Origin: Anaerolineae bacterium
Lineage (GTDB): Bacteria > Chloroflexota > Anaerolineae > 4572-78 > J111
Assembly (NCBI GenBank): GCA_023382535.1
Contig: JAHDWA010000038.1
Span: 40,620-104,619, forward strand
Direction: 5' to 3'
DNA: 64,000 bases
Shown here: positions 8,548-16,495 of the stretch, one piece after another
How the letters are laid out: every line of letters starts with the position of its first letter
How positions within the stretch are numbered: the first letter of the stretch is position 1
Translations under genes and position numbers: made by a program
Notes under the pieces: generated by a model
What the model saw: only the letters and a program-made list of their open reading frames with translations
Told to the model about the DNA's origin: nothing
The model's database searches: none

Positions 8548-8955
8548 ATGGCCCGTGTCTCTTATACCACGCTGGGCAGCACCCCCTTCCGGCGGCTGGT
8601 CGGCCATAACCCGGACCTGCTGGCAGCGTTCCAACAGATTGATAAAACCATCACCCAACAGTTGTCGCTGCCGGCTGAGCTGCGGGAGGAAGTTCGCCGC
8701 CATCTGGCTTACGAGAACGGCTGCCATTACTGAATGTCGTTTGGCCCTCCGGCGGAGCGCCTCACCGACGAACGCACCATTCTGGCTGTTGGCCTGGCTC
8801 ATATGGCTAAAAAAGACCCGCACAGCATCCATCCTGACTCCTGGGCGGAATTGAAGCAGCATTTCTCCGAGCAGGAATTGATGGAATTGTGTTATGTGAT
8901 CGGCCATTACAACGGGATGCAGATGGTGAATGTGTTATTGGATACGGACCCGTAA
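8548..8955 (+). CDS. Predicted selenoprotein: AhpD/carboxymuconolactone-decarboxylase-like, CxxU
   Basis: Read through one in-frame TGA at 8731-8733, this is a single 135-residue protein. Without read-through it would be two fragments abutting with no gap in one frame. The TGA falls at residue 62 in ENGCHY-U-MSFG, exactly where AhpD-like and carboxymuconolactone-decarboxylase-family proteins carry the second Cys of their CxxC redox pair (Cys59-x-x-Sec62). The C-terminal half (ELMELCYVIGHYNGMQMVNVLL) matches the end of the same fold, so the halves belong together. A strong AAGGAG lies 8 bases before the ATG at 8548, while nothing comparable precedes 8734. A hairpin follows the TGA. Expected role: peroxide or thiol redox chemistry in the cytoplasm. 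Sequencing error or simple decay is the alternative. Confidence 0.8.
8743..8761 (+). promoter_or_regulatory. Candidate bacterial SECIS hairpin for the AhpD-like gene
   Basis: Downstream of the TGA at 8731-8733, GGC (8743-8745) pairs with GCC (8759-8761), and CTCC (8747-8750) pairs with GGAG (8754-8757) across one C-C mismatch. The apical loop is GGC. The loop begins 17 bases after the TGA and has G first, within the range known for bacterial SECIS elements. Folding energy was not computed. Confidence 0.55.
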
Positions 8956-8956
8956 C

Positions 8957-9031
8957 GGAAGATTGGAAGAATGGAGGAGTGGAAGGCTGGGGATACGACA
9001 AAGTCCAATCTTCCAACCTTCCAATCCTCCC
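8957..9031. repeat. Word-repeat hairpin (GGAAGATTGG family)
   Basis: GGAAGATTGG at 8957-8966 is perfectly complementary to CCAATCTTCC at 9005-9014. Further imperfect copies of the word lie on both arms. Similar elements recur at 32011-32080 and 53478-53530. Confidence 0.8.
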
Positions 9032-9058
9032 TGTTTTGTTTCAGGAGAAAAGTAACTC

Positions 9059-9940
9059 ATGGAAATCGGCGTACGCCTCCCCGGCGCGGGAGCCAAAGTT
9101 AGCCCGGAAAATATTGTTACGGCAGCACGCTGGGCTGAAGAGTTGGGTTATCACTCGGTCTGGGTCAGTGACCACGTTGTGCTGCCGGAAAAGGTTGCTT
9201 CCTTCTACCCCTATGACCCCCAGGGCCGCTGGCCCTACCCGGCGGATACCCCCTGGCTAGACCCGCTGCTGGCGCTGGCCTGGGCGGCGGCTGCCGCTCC
9301 CTCGGTTAAACTGGGGACATCGGTGATGATTGTGCCGCTGCGCCACCCCATCCTGCTGGCGAAACAGCTCTCCTCGCTCGACTTTCTCAGTGGGGGGCGG
9401 GTCATTTTGGGCGTCGGGGCCGGCTGGATGGAGGAAGAGTTCGACCTGATCGGCGTCCCCTTCGACCGGCGCGGCCCGCGCACCGCCGAGATGATTAACT
9501 TGATGCGCGCCTTTTGGAGCGGCGAAAGCGTTGATTTTCAGGGTGACTTCTACCACGTTACTGGCTGCCAGATGTACCCTCGCCCGGTGCAGCCGGCCAT
9601 TCCGATTGTTTGGGGTGGTCACAGCGACGCCGCACTCAGGCGGGTGGCCAGAGTGGGTGACGGCTGGCATCCCACCCAAATTTCCCTGGAGCAGTTGGCG
9701 GAAGGGGTGGGCAAGCTGCGCCGGTTTTGCCAGGAAGCCGGCCGGGACCCCGCCTCTGTGCTGGTCATCGCCCGGTCTGGCCGGGTTTATCCAATCAACG
9801 CCGAAACGCAGGCGCGGCACCAGGAGCTGGGAGTCCAGCATGTGGTAATTGATCCCCCGCTCGACGGGCCGGATTTGAGCAATTTTCGCGCTGAAATGGA
9901 GCGCGTGGCCGATTTGTGTAGATTGGAACCACGTAGTTAA
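9059..9940 (+). CDS. LLM-class flavin/F420-dependent oxidoreductase, copy 2
   Basis: A 293-residue paralogue of the protein at 7454-8347, with the same landmarks in order: [55 protein letters not shown] and [10 protein letters not shown]. Differences are spread evenly, so the duplication is not recent. A good site, AGGAGAAAAG, precedes the ATG at 9059. No signal peptide is present. Substrate unknown. The next gene encodes a B12-binding protein, so the enzyme may feed a pathway that ends in acyl-CoA rearrangement, which is speculative. Confidence 0.88.
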   Translation: MEIGVRLPGAGAKVSPENIVTAARWAEELGYHSVWVSDHVVLPEKVASFYPYDPQGRWPYPADTPWLDPLLALAWAAAAAPSVKLGTSVMIVPLRHPILLAKQLSSLDFLSGGRVILGVGAGWMEEEFDLIGVPFDRRGPRTAEMINLMRAFWSGESVDFQGDFYHVTGCQMYPRPVQPAIPIVWGGHSDAALRRVARVGDGWHPTQISLEQLAEGVGKLRRFCQEAGRDPASVLVIARSGRVYPINAETQARHQELGVQHVVIDPPLDGPDLSNFRAEMERVADLCRLEPRS

Positions 9941-9999
9941 ATAGTAGGACAAGCTAACAGCTTGTCCTACATTACTTTATAACTAGAGGAAAGACGAAA

Positions 10000-10404
10000 A
10001 TGTCTGAGCGCAAAATACGAGTCCTGGTGGCCAAGCCCGGTTTGGATGGACACGACCGGGGAGCCAAGGTGGTCGCACGGGCGCTGCGTGATGCCGGGAT
10101 GGAAGTTATTTACACCGGCCTGCGCCAAACCCCGGAGATGATCGCCGAGGCGGCCCTGCAAGAAGACGTGGATGTGGTCGGCCTGTCGGTGCTGTCAGGG
10201 GCGCACCTGACGCTGGTGCCCAAAGTGGTAGATAAGCTCAAGGAAAACGGCCTGGACGATGTGCTGATTGTCGTCGGCGGGATCATCCCCGAAGAGGATG
10301 TCGAGCCGCTGCGCCAGGCTGGCGTGAAGGGCGTGTTCGGCCCCGGCACCTCCACCGAGGACATCGTTGCCTTTATTCGCGAGCAGGTGAATGTCGCCAA
10401 CTGA
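10000..10404 (+). CDS. Cobalamin (B12)-binding domain protein, methylmalonyl-CoA mutase C-terminal type
   Basis: A 134-residue stand-alone B12-binding domain. The Rossmann-like motif DGHDRG is at residues 16-21, with His18 as the lower axial cobalt ligand. The matching GLSVLSG and [17 protein letters not shown] segments follow. It equals the C-terminal domain of methylmalonyl-CoA-type mutases, which in some organisms is a separate small subunit. Its 3' end overlaps the MeaB GTPase gene by 14 bases. The large catalytic mutase subunit is not in the window, so the partner must be encoded elsewhere. Confidence 0.92.
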   Translation: MSERKIRVLVAKPGLDGHDRGAKVVARALRDAGMEVIYTGLRQTPEMIAEAALQEDVDVVGLSVLSGAHLTLVPKVVDKLKENGLDDVLIVVGGIIPEEDVEPLRQAGVKGVFGPGTSTEDIVAFIREQVNVAN

Positions 10405-11398
10405 GCAAATTCTGCGAGGGGAGCGGCGGGCCATTGCCCGGCAGATCTCCGGGATTGAGAACGACCGGCTCGAAGCGCGCCAAGTCCTGGCCGAGCTTTA
10501 TCCGTCCACCGGGCGGGCCTACCTGCTTGGGCTGACCGGAGCGCCTGGCACGGGTAAGTCCACCCTGGCCAATGAGCTGGCCAAAGCCTACCGCCGGGAG
10601 AACAAAACCGTGGCGATCATTTCGGTTGACCCGACCAGCCCCTTCACCGGGGGAGCAATCCTGGGCGACCGCATCCGCATGCACGACCTGGCCGGCGATC
10701 CTGGCGTATTCGTGCGCAGCATGGCCACGCGGGGCAGCCTAGGCGGGCTGGCCCGCGCCACCGCCGACGCGGCCAAAGTGTTTGATGCGGCTGGCTTCGA
10801 GATTATCCTCATTGAAACGGTCGGCGTAGGCCAGGCCGAGGTGGAAATTGCCGGCCTGGCTCACAGCGTCGTCGTGGTTGAAGCGCCCGGCCTGGGCGAT
10901 GAGGTCCAGGCGATTAAAGCCGGTATCCTCGAAATTGCCGATGTGTTTGTGGTCAACAAGGCCGACCGGGAGGGCGCCAGCCGGACGGTCGCTGCGCTGA
11001 ACATGATGCTCGATTTGACCCACAATACGCTGCCCAAAACGGTGCTGCATCATGGCCTGTTAATGGAGGCGGCTGGCGGCAGTGACAAAAACTCCGGCGC
11101 AGAGTCCGGCTGGCGTCCGCCGATTTGCCAAACCATTGCCACTCAAAGCAAGGGCATAGACGAGGTCGTGCGGGCTTTGGCCGAGCACCGGACCCACCAA
11201 CAGGCCAGCGGCGTTTTGGCCCGGCGCGAGCGGGAGCGCCTGATTTTTGAAATTCAGCAACTGCTCAAAGAGCGGCTGCTGGTTGACTTGTTAGCCAGGC
11301 TTCCTCAAGAGTATATCAATGAAACCCTTGAACAGGTGGTGGATCGGCAACTAGATCCCTATACGGCTGTGGAACAATTGTTGACCGGAGAACAGTGA
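10391..11398 (+). CDS. meaB: MeaB/ArgK-type GTPase, acyl-CoA mutase chaperone
   Basis: A 335-residue G3E-family GTPase. The P-loop GAPGTGKST is at residues 50-58. Then come [30 protein letters not shown] and the guanine-specifying NKAD. MeaB proteins load and protect adenosylcobalamin-dependent acyl-CoA mutases. The 14-base overlap with the B12-binding subunit gene implies coupled translation and physical partnership. The C-terminal helices ([15 protein letters not shown]) are the usual dimerisation arm. Length and motifs are complete, so it should be functional. Confidence 0.93.
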   Translation: MSPTEQILRGERRAIARQISGIENDRLEARQVLAELYPSTGRAYLLGLTGAPGTGKSTLANELAKAYRRENKTVAIISVDPTSPFTGGAILGDRIRMHDLAGDPGVFVRSMATRGSLGGLARATADAAKVFDAAGFEIILIETVGVGQAEVEIAGLAHSVVVVEAPGLGDEVQAIKAGILEIADVFVVNKADREGASRTVAALNMMLDLTHNTLPKTVLHHGLLMEAAGGSDKNSGAESGWRPPICQTIATQSKGIDEVVRALAEHRTHQQASGVLARRERERLIFEIQQLLKERLLVDLLARLPQEYINETLEQVVDRQLDPYTAVEQLLTGEQ

Positions 11399-11411
11399 AA
11401 GGTAGCGATCC

Positions 11412-12188
11412 ATGCTCAAACTAAAACAAGCCTTCAAAGAGGGACAAACACTCGTCGGCACCTGGCTCAATGCGCCCAACCCGGCCCAGGTGGAAACGAT
11501 TGGCTACGCCGGGTTTGATTTTGTGATCCTCGATACGGAGCACAGCGCGTTTGATATTGCCGGCTGTGAAAACCTGGTCCGGGCCGCCGACGCCGCCCAA
11601 CTGCCCTGCCTGGTGCGGGTTTCGGATAATAACCCCACTTCGGTCAGCAAGGCGCTTGAGTACGGGGCGCAGGGGATTGTCGTCCCGCATGTCAGCAGCA
11701 GGGCCGAAGCCGAGGAAGCGGTCAGCCACGCTCACTATCCGCCGGTTGGGGTGCGTGGGGCAGCGCCGTCCGTCCGCGCGGCCCACTACGGCCAGGTTCC
11801 CTGGCCGGATTACCTGGCCCAAGCCAGGGAAGAGACGTTGGTCGTGCTGCAAATCGAGGGCCAGGAGGGCATCGCCAATCTGGATGCGATCATGGCGGTT
11901 CCCCAGGTGGACGTGCTGTTCATCGGCCCGTTCGACCTGTCCACCGTGTTGGGCATCTCCGGGCAGTTGGATCACCCGCTGCTGCTGGAAACCGTCGGCA
12001 GGATTGTGCAGCGCGCCCGGGCCAGCGGAATTGCTGTTGGTATCTGGATGCCTACCCCGGAGCAGGCGGGGCCGTGGATTGGTCAGGGAGTCCAGCTCAT
12101 TACCGTCGCCAGCAATGACCTGATTTTCCTGCAAGGCTGCCGTACCTTTGCCGGCAAAGTGAAAGCGCAGATTCCAGGCCACGCTTAA
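11412..12188 (+). CDS. HpcH/HpaI family aldolase
   Basis: A 258-residue class II pyruvate-type aldolase barrel. The family landmarks are FVILDTEHSAFD, the metal-ligand segment LQIEGQEGIANL and the later FIGPFDLS. Members split 4-hydroxy-2-oxo acids into pyruvate or glyoxylate and an aldehyde, using a divalent metal. It starts 13 bases after meaB and probably shares its transcript. The substrate is not determinable. A role in cleaving a hydroxy-keto acid formed upstream in the cluster is inferred. Confidence 0.9.
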   Translation: MLKLKQAFKEGQTLVGTWLNAPNPAQVETIGYAGFDFVILDTEHSAFDIAGCENLVRAADAAQLPCLVRVSDNNPTSVSKALEYGAQGIVVPHVSSRAEAEEAVSHAHYPPVGVRGAAPSVRAAHYGQVPWPDYLAQAREETLVVLQIEGQEGIANLDAIMAVPQVDVLFIGPFDLSTVLGISGQLDHPLLLETVGRIVQRARASGIAVGIWMPTPEQAGPWIGQGVQLITVASNDLIFLQGCRTFAGKVKAQIPGHA

Positions 12189-12242
12189 GGTACGTTGTTC
12201 GTGGTATCATTTTTAGGAACGTACAAGAACGTATTGCGTGTT

Positions 12243-12285
12243 GCGTGGTGCGTAAGGCGCAAGTTAAACGGAATACGCACCACGC
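12243..12285. repeat. Word-repeat hairpin (GCGTGGTGCGTA family)
   Basis: GCGTGGTGCGTA at 12243-12254 pairs perfectly with TACGCACCACGC at 12274-12285. Related words (ATTGCGTGTTGCGTGG) precede it. The gap from 12189 to 12312 carries no gene. Confidence 0.8.
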
Positions 12286-12312
12286 ACCGCGTGAGGGTAA
12301 GAGGAAGTAAAC

Positions 12313-13389
12313 GTGACTGACAAACCCCTCCTCAAAATCGGCTTTGCCGCGCCGTTTAGCGGCGATCAAGCGATTGTGGGTATCCCCATGCGCCAGTGCG
12401 CCGAATTGGCCATCCGTCAGGCCAACGAGCGGGGCAACCTGCCCTTTTCCCTATCGCTCGCCGCTGAAGACGACCGGGCCGACCCGGCCCAGGCCGAGAT
12501 GGTCGCGTGCCGCTTTGTGGCCGACGGGGCGGTGATGGGGGTGGTGGGCCATAAAAACAGCGGCCCTTCGGCGGCGGCGGCGCCGATTTACCACGCCGCC
12601 GGCTTGACCCAAATTGCCCCGTCCTCGACCAACCCACAGTTGAGCCGCCGGGGCTACCACACCTTTTTCCGCTTGTGCGCTCACGATGCCGTGCAGGGCC
12701 GGGTAGCGGCTGAGTATGCGGTGCGCGTGCTGGGCGTCAGGCGGGCGGCGGTCATCCACGACCGGACGGACTACGGCCAGCCGCTGGCCGAGGTTGTCCA
12801 GGCGGCAGTGGTCCAGGAAGGGGCCGAGGTGGCGTTATTTGAAGGCATTGCCGAGGGCCAAACGGATTTCAGCGCGACCGTGGGCCGGATTCAGGAGGCG
12901 TCTCCGGATTTAGTTTACTTTGCCTTGACCGAGATTGAGAGTTCGATCCTGGCCCGGCAATTGCGGGCGGCGGGGGTACAGTCCTTATTGTTCGGCACGG
13001 ACGGCAGCCGGGAGTCGCAGTTCTTGCCGTTGGCGGGTAAAGCTGCGGAAGGGGTTTACCAAACCTATGCCGGGACGGACCCCGAGAGCGCACCCGCCGC
13101 GCAGGCGTTTGTGCGGGCGTTTCAGGCCGAGTACGGCTCGGTGCCGGTCTACGGGCTGGAAGTCTACGATGCGACCAACCTCCTGATTGCGGCTTTGGTC
13201 CAGGCCGGCCAGCCCGACCGTAAAGCGATCCTGGCAGCGGTAGCCCGCACCACCGATTTTACCGGCGTGACCGGGCCTGTCCAGTTCGAGCCGAACGGCG
13301 ACCGGCGCGACCCGCATGTCAGTTTGTGGCGGGTGGAGCAGGGGCAAATGCGGCTGCTGGGCCTGGCGAGCAATCTAATTCCTTCGTGA
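12313..13389 (+). CDS. Leaderless LivJ-type (family 1) ligand-binding protein
   Basis: A 358-residue type-1 periplasmic-binding fold of the branched-chain amino acid or amide class: the opening LKIGFAAPFSGDQAIVG, then VMGVVGHKNSGPSAAAAPIY, then IAPSSTNPQLSRRGYHTFFR. It begins directly with the first strand and has no signal peptide. The GTG start at 12313 has an in-frame TAA 12 bases upstream (12301-12303), so the N-terminus cannot be longer. It should be cytoplasmic, like the amide sensor AmiC of Pseudomonas, which has this fold. No permease or ATPase of the Liv type is adjacent. It may be an intracellular metabolite sensor or carrier. Confidence 0.85.
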   Translation: MTDKPLLKIGFAAPFSGDQAIVGIPMRQCAELAIRQANERGNLPFSLSLAAEDDRADPAQAEMVACRFVADGAVMGVVGHKNSGPSAAAAPIYHAAGLTQIAPSSTNPQLSRRGYHTFFRLCAHDAVQGRVAAEYAVRVLGVRRAAVIHDRTDYGQPLAEVVQAAVVQEGAEVALFEGIAEGQTDFSATVGRIQEASPDLVYFALTEIESSILARQLRAAGVQSLLFGTDGSRESQFLPLAGKAAEGVYQTYAGTDPESAPAAQAFVRAFQAEYGSVPVYGLEVYDATNLLIAALVQAGQPDRKAILAAVARTTDFTGVTGPVQFEPNGDRRDPHVSLWRVEQGQMRLLGLASNLIPS

Positions 13390-13420
13390 TTTGGATAACG
13401 CCTACAAATTTTTAACCGGA

Positions 13421-13484
13421 GAGAGCATGGAGAACGCTGAGTAAAAATTTTGTGACCTCTGCGACCTCAGCGTACTCTGCGGTG
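13421..13484. repeat. Inverted repeat with GCTGAG words
   Basis: ACGCTGAG at 13434-13441 pairs with CTCAGCGT at 13466-13473, and longer imperfect arms extend it (11 of 12 positions). The same words appear near 26858-26942. Confidence 0.65.
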
Positions 13485-13508
13485 AATTATTCAGGAAGAG
13501 GGACGGAT

Positions 13509-14270
13509 ATGAAATTAAGTGGAAAAGTTGCGATCATCACCGGTGCTGGCTCCGGCATTGGCCGGGCGACGGCAGTTCTGTTTGCCAGTGAAGGGGCTAA
13601 GGTGGTGGTGGCTGACCTGGTGGCGCTCGCGGGCGAGGAGACGGTGGCGGAAATCAAGGCCAAGGGTGGGGAGGCCATTTTTGTCCGGGTGGACGTGTCG
13701 CGGGCTGTGGAGGTCGAGCAGATGATCCGCGCAGCGGTCGAGACGTTTGGCCGGCTGGATATTCTGTTCAACAACGCCGGCCTGACTTTGCCGGCGATGG
13801 TTACCGAGACGAGCGAGGAAGTCTGGCAGAAGAGCATTGACGTCAACCTCAAAGGGGTCATGCTGGGCTGCAAATACGCCATCCCGGAGATGCAGAAGGT
13901 CGGCGGCGGTTCGATTATCAATACCGCTTCGATGCTGGGGCTGGTCGCTTCGCCGCGGCAAGCGCCCTACTGTGCCGCCAAGGGCGGGGTGGTGCTGCTG
14001 ACCAAGCAGGTCGCCATTGATTTTGCCCGCGACAACATCCGGGTCAACTGCATCTGCCCCAGCGAAGTGGACACGCCCATGCACCGCAAATTCATCGCCG
14101 AGTCGCCTGATCCCGAGGCGACCAAGAAGCGGCTGCTGGAGCGTATTCCACTTAATCGCGTAGCCCAGCCGGAAGAGATTGCCAGTACTGCCCTTTTCCT
14201 GGCCGGCGATGATTCCTCCTATATCACGGGGGTGGCCTTGCCTGTGGATGGCGGGCTGACAGCCCTATAA
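13509..14270 (+). CDS. Short-chain dehydrogenase/reductase (SDR), paralogue of 3275-4045
   Basis: 253 residues from the ATG at 13509, preceded by AGGAAGAGGG. A longer in-frame start at 13452 would lie inside the repeat and is rejected. The cofactor loop TGAGSGIG is at residues 11-18, with NNAG near 88-91, and Ser141, Tyr154 and Lys158 form the active site. The C-terminus ITGVALPVDGG is typical. It closely resembles the SDR at 3275 (shared NTAS, YCA-KGGVV, IRVNCICP segments) and is likewise followed by a leaderless binding protein. Substrate unknown. Confidence 0.92.
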   Translation: MKLSGKVAIITGAGSGIGRATAVLFASEGAKVVVADLVALAGEETVAEIKAKGGEAIFVRVDVSRAVEVEQMIRAAVETFGRLDILFNNAGLTLPAMVTETSEEVWQKSIDVNLKGVMLGCKYAIPEMQKVGGGSIINTASMLGLVASPRQAPYCAAKGGVVLLTKQVAIDFARDNIRVNCICPSEVDTPMHRKFIAESPDPEATKKRLLERIPLNRVAQPEEIASTALFLAGDDSSYITGVALPVDGGLTAL

Positions 14271-14297
14271 AGTCAGAACTTAAGAAAGGCAAAGTCT

Positions 14298-15080
14298 ATG
14301 AGCGAACGTGATTTGATTGCTAAAGCCGACCAGGTGCGGGGCAGCCGCGACACTCTGCGCGAAATTTTTGCGCGGGGGACGCTGCGGGTTCTGGTGGAAT
14401 TTAGCCCGCCCCCCTCGGAAGGACCGCCGCCGGAATTTTATCACGACCCTGAGACGGGCGAGCCGACGGGTGTGGCCTGCGAGTTGGGCAAGCTGATGGC
14501 CAAAGACCTGGGCGTGGAGGTCGAATGGGTGGATATTCCCTGGCCGGAACAAATTCCTGCTTTGCTCGGCGGTAAGGCCGACCTGCTGCCCAAGCACACC
14601 AATACCTCGCTGCGGGGCTTGTTGGTAGACTTTTCCATCCACCGTTTGCAGCGGATCGAGGTGGTGGCGATTGCCCGCAAAGAGGGCCTGATCAAACGGA
14701 AAGAAGATTTGAATTCGGAAAAGGTAAAGATTGCTATCTGGCATGGCTCCTCCAACGTCGAGGTAGCCCGCCGCCTGTTCCCTAAAGCGCAAATCATTGA
14801 GGACCAGCGGCCGGCTAATTTGCTTAAATCTGGCCAGGTGGATGCGCTGATTGAGGACGGTGTGACCCGTGTTTCTCTGGAACGGCTGGCTGGCTGCGAT
14901 ATTGTCCGCGACGAGCGGGGCGAGCGGGAAATTCTCAATCTGGAATACGGTTATCCGGCCGTCTTTCCCGGCGACACCCGCTTTTTGAACTGGCTCAATA
15001 ATTTTATGATCTACCGCTGGAACGACGGCACGTTGAAATATTGGGCCGAAACCTGGTGGGATTCCTGGATGGCGATGTAG
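14298..15080 (+). CDS. Leaderless solute-binding-protein homologue (family 3), copy 2
   Basis: A 260-residue relative of the proteins at 4061 and 23430. Shared landmarks are FARGTLRVLVEFSPPP, FYHDPETGEPTGVACELG, VDIPWPEQ, a WHGSSNVEVARRLFP block and the ending TWWDSWM. The N-terminus (MSERDLIAKADQVRG) is charged and not a signal peptide. An in-frame TAA at 14268-14270 closes the frame 27 bases upstream. It is therefore expected in the cytoplasm. The unusual Trp-rich tail is shared with copy 3 only. Possible roles are an enzyme of the cyclohexadienyl-dehydratase type or a ligand carrier; neither is proven. Confidence 0.82.
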   Translation: MSERDLIAKADQVRGSRDTLREIFARGTLRVLVEFSPPPSEGPPPEFYHDPETGEPTGVACELGKLMAKDLGVEVEWVDIPWPEQIPALLGGKADLLPKHTNTSLRGLLVDFSIHRLQRIEVVAIARKEGLIKRKEDLNSEKVKIAIWHGSSNVEVARRLFPKAQIIEDQRPANLLKSGQVDALIEDGVTRVSLERLAGCDIVRDERGEREILNLEYGYPAVFPGDTRFLNWLNNFMIYRWNDGTLKYWAETWWDSWMAM

Positions 15081-15082
15081 TC

Positions 15083-15126
15083 AGCAGCCAGTAATCAGTA
15101 AACAGTAATCAGTAGCCAGTAGTCAG
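15083..15126. repeat. Degenerate tandem words (CAGTAATCAGTA)
   Basis: Five to six imperfect copies of a short CAGTA-type word follow one another between two genes. There is no strong self-complementarity here, unlike the other word repeats. Confidence 0.65.
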
Positions 15127-15134
15127 ATAATCCT

Positions 15135-16409
15135 GTGAAACTATATCTCATTAATGGCTTGGTAATTGACTGTATTGGTGATAACCTCCAGCCCCGCCCG
15201 GCGACCATAACTATCGAAGCGGGCCGGATTGCCGGGATTGACCCATCCCCATTGGCGCAGCCGCCCCGGGAGGGAACAGCTATCAACCTGGACGGGGCTT
15301 ATCTGCTGCCGGGGCTGTGGGATGTCCACTGCCACCCGAGCGGGATGGTGGACCCCGACGACTATTCTTATTTTCAGAGCGAAGCCGAGTGTACTTTGAT
15401 GGCCGTCCGTAATACTACTGCCGCACTGCGGGCGGGTATCACGGCACTGCGGGCAGTGGCGGAGGTCAACTTTATTGACGTGGCCCTGCGCGAGACGTAT
15501 GCCGGCCGCCATCCGGCGGGCCTCTGGCGGAAGGGATACGAGGATAAGCCCCTGCTTGGTCCGCGCCTGTTTTGCGCCGGTCCAGCGATCAGCATCACCG
15601 GCGGGCATGGCTCGCAGGGCCGGGTGGAGCCGCGCTACACCAGCCTGGTCATCGAGGCAGACGGTCCCGACGAAATCCGCAAGGCGGCCCGCACCTGTAT
15701 CAAGATGGGCGTTGACTGGATCAAGCTGTTTATTACCGGAGGAATTTCGGGCAAACGGGAGAGCATGTACGAAATTCAAATGTCCCCTGCGGAAATCGAA
15801 GCCGCTTGCGAGGTAGCTCACCACAAGGGTCTCAAAGTGACAGCGCACACCGGCTGTGCCGAGGCGGCCAAAATAGGGATTCGGGCCGGCCTGGATTGTA
15901 TTGAGCATGGATATCAACTCGACGAGGAAGCCTGCGAGCTGATGGTTGAATACGGGGTTTATTACTGCCCAACTATATCGGTAACGCAGGATGAAGCTTA
16001 TCTGCGCCGCTGGGAGTGGCCGGAAGACTCGATCCGGCGGGCTTTGGCGGGAGCGGAACTGCACCGGCAGTCATTTGAACGGGCGCTCAAGGCCGGAGTC
16101 AAGATAGTGAATGGAGCTGACCTCAACCCCATCGCCGATACGGCGGTGCCGGAGATAGAATGGGTGGTCAAAGCGGGCATGTCCCCGGCTCAAGCTTTGA
16201 TTGCTTCCACCCGCCGTCCCGCCGAGATGTGCGGCGTGGCCGACAGCCTGGGAACGGTTGAGGTTGGCAAACTGGCCGACCTGATCGCCGTGCGGGAAGA
16301 TCCTCTCGAAAATATTTCGGCGCTGCGTGAGGTTAAACTGGTCCTGAAGGAAGGGGAGGTGGTGGTTAACCAATTCCCTACCGCATTGACGATACCGACC
16401 GGCTCATAA
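15135..16409 (+). CDS. Metal-dependent amidohydrolase (imidazolonepropionase/prolidase-like)
   Basis: A 424-residue amidohydrolase-superfamily protein. The metal-binding HxH is DVHCHPSG (His65 and His67), the probable carboxylated Lys is in DWIKLFITGG, and further ligands are in VTAHTGC and CIEHGYQ, with Asp in NGADLNP. The C-terminal strand domain (GTVEVGKLADLIAVREDPL) is typical. Close families include Xaa-Pro dipeptidases and other carboxypeptidase-like amidohydrolases. In this neighbourhood a peptide or N-acyl amino acid substrate is plausible. No signal peptide is present. Confidence 0.9.
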   Translation: MKLYLINGLVIDCIGDNLQPRPATITIEAGRIAGIDPSPLAQPPREGTAINLDGAYLLPGLWDVHCHPSGMVDPDDYSYFQSEAECTLMAVRNTTAALRAGITALRAVAEVNFIDVALRETYAGRHPAGLWRKGYEDKPLLGPRLFCAGPAISITGGHGSQGRVEPRYTSLVIEADGPDEIRKAARTCIKMGVDWIKLFITGGISGKRESMYEIQMSPAEIEAACEVAHHKGLKVTAHTGCAEAAKIGIRAGLDCIEHGYQLDEEACELMVEYGVYYCPTISVTQDEAYLRRWEWPEDSIRRALAGAELHRQSFERALKAGVKIVNGADLNPIADTAVPEIEWVVKAGMSPAQALIASTRRPAEMCGVADSLGTVEVGKLADLIAVREDPLENISALREVKLVLKEGEVVVNQFPTALTIPTGS

Positions 16410-16427
16410 ATTGATACCTGTTTGCAC

Positions 16428-16455
16428 TTGTTTGCTGGACCGGGTTGATTAGAAT
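16428..16455 (+). promoter_or_regulatory. Possible sigma70 promoter before the glutaredoxin selenoprotein
   Basis: TTGTTT at 16428-16433 and TAGAAT at 16450-16455 are separated by 16 bases. The start codon is 41 bases after the -10 box. The match is moderate only. Confidence 0.35.
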
Positions 16456-16495
16456 AGAGTGGCTTTTTGAGTACTTTTGTAGGAGGAAGCGATAA

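Noticed and set aside
8734..8955. The AhpD-like C-terminal half as an independent 73-residue gene
   Set aside because: No ribosome site precedes it, and it completes the fold begun in the same frame before the TGA.
8957..9031. CRISPR array from repeated words
   Set aside because: The words are imperfect, palindromic and directly adjacent, without unique spacers or cas genes.
11421..12182. Open frame on the - strand opposite the HpcH aldolase
   Set aside because: No family pattern and full overlap with a well-supported gene.
15141..16064. Open frame on the - strand opposite the amidohydrolase
   Set aside because: Shadow of the real gene, whose metal ligands are all present on the + strand.
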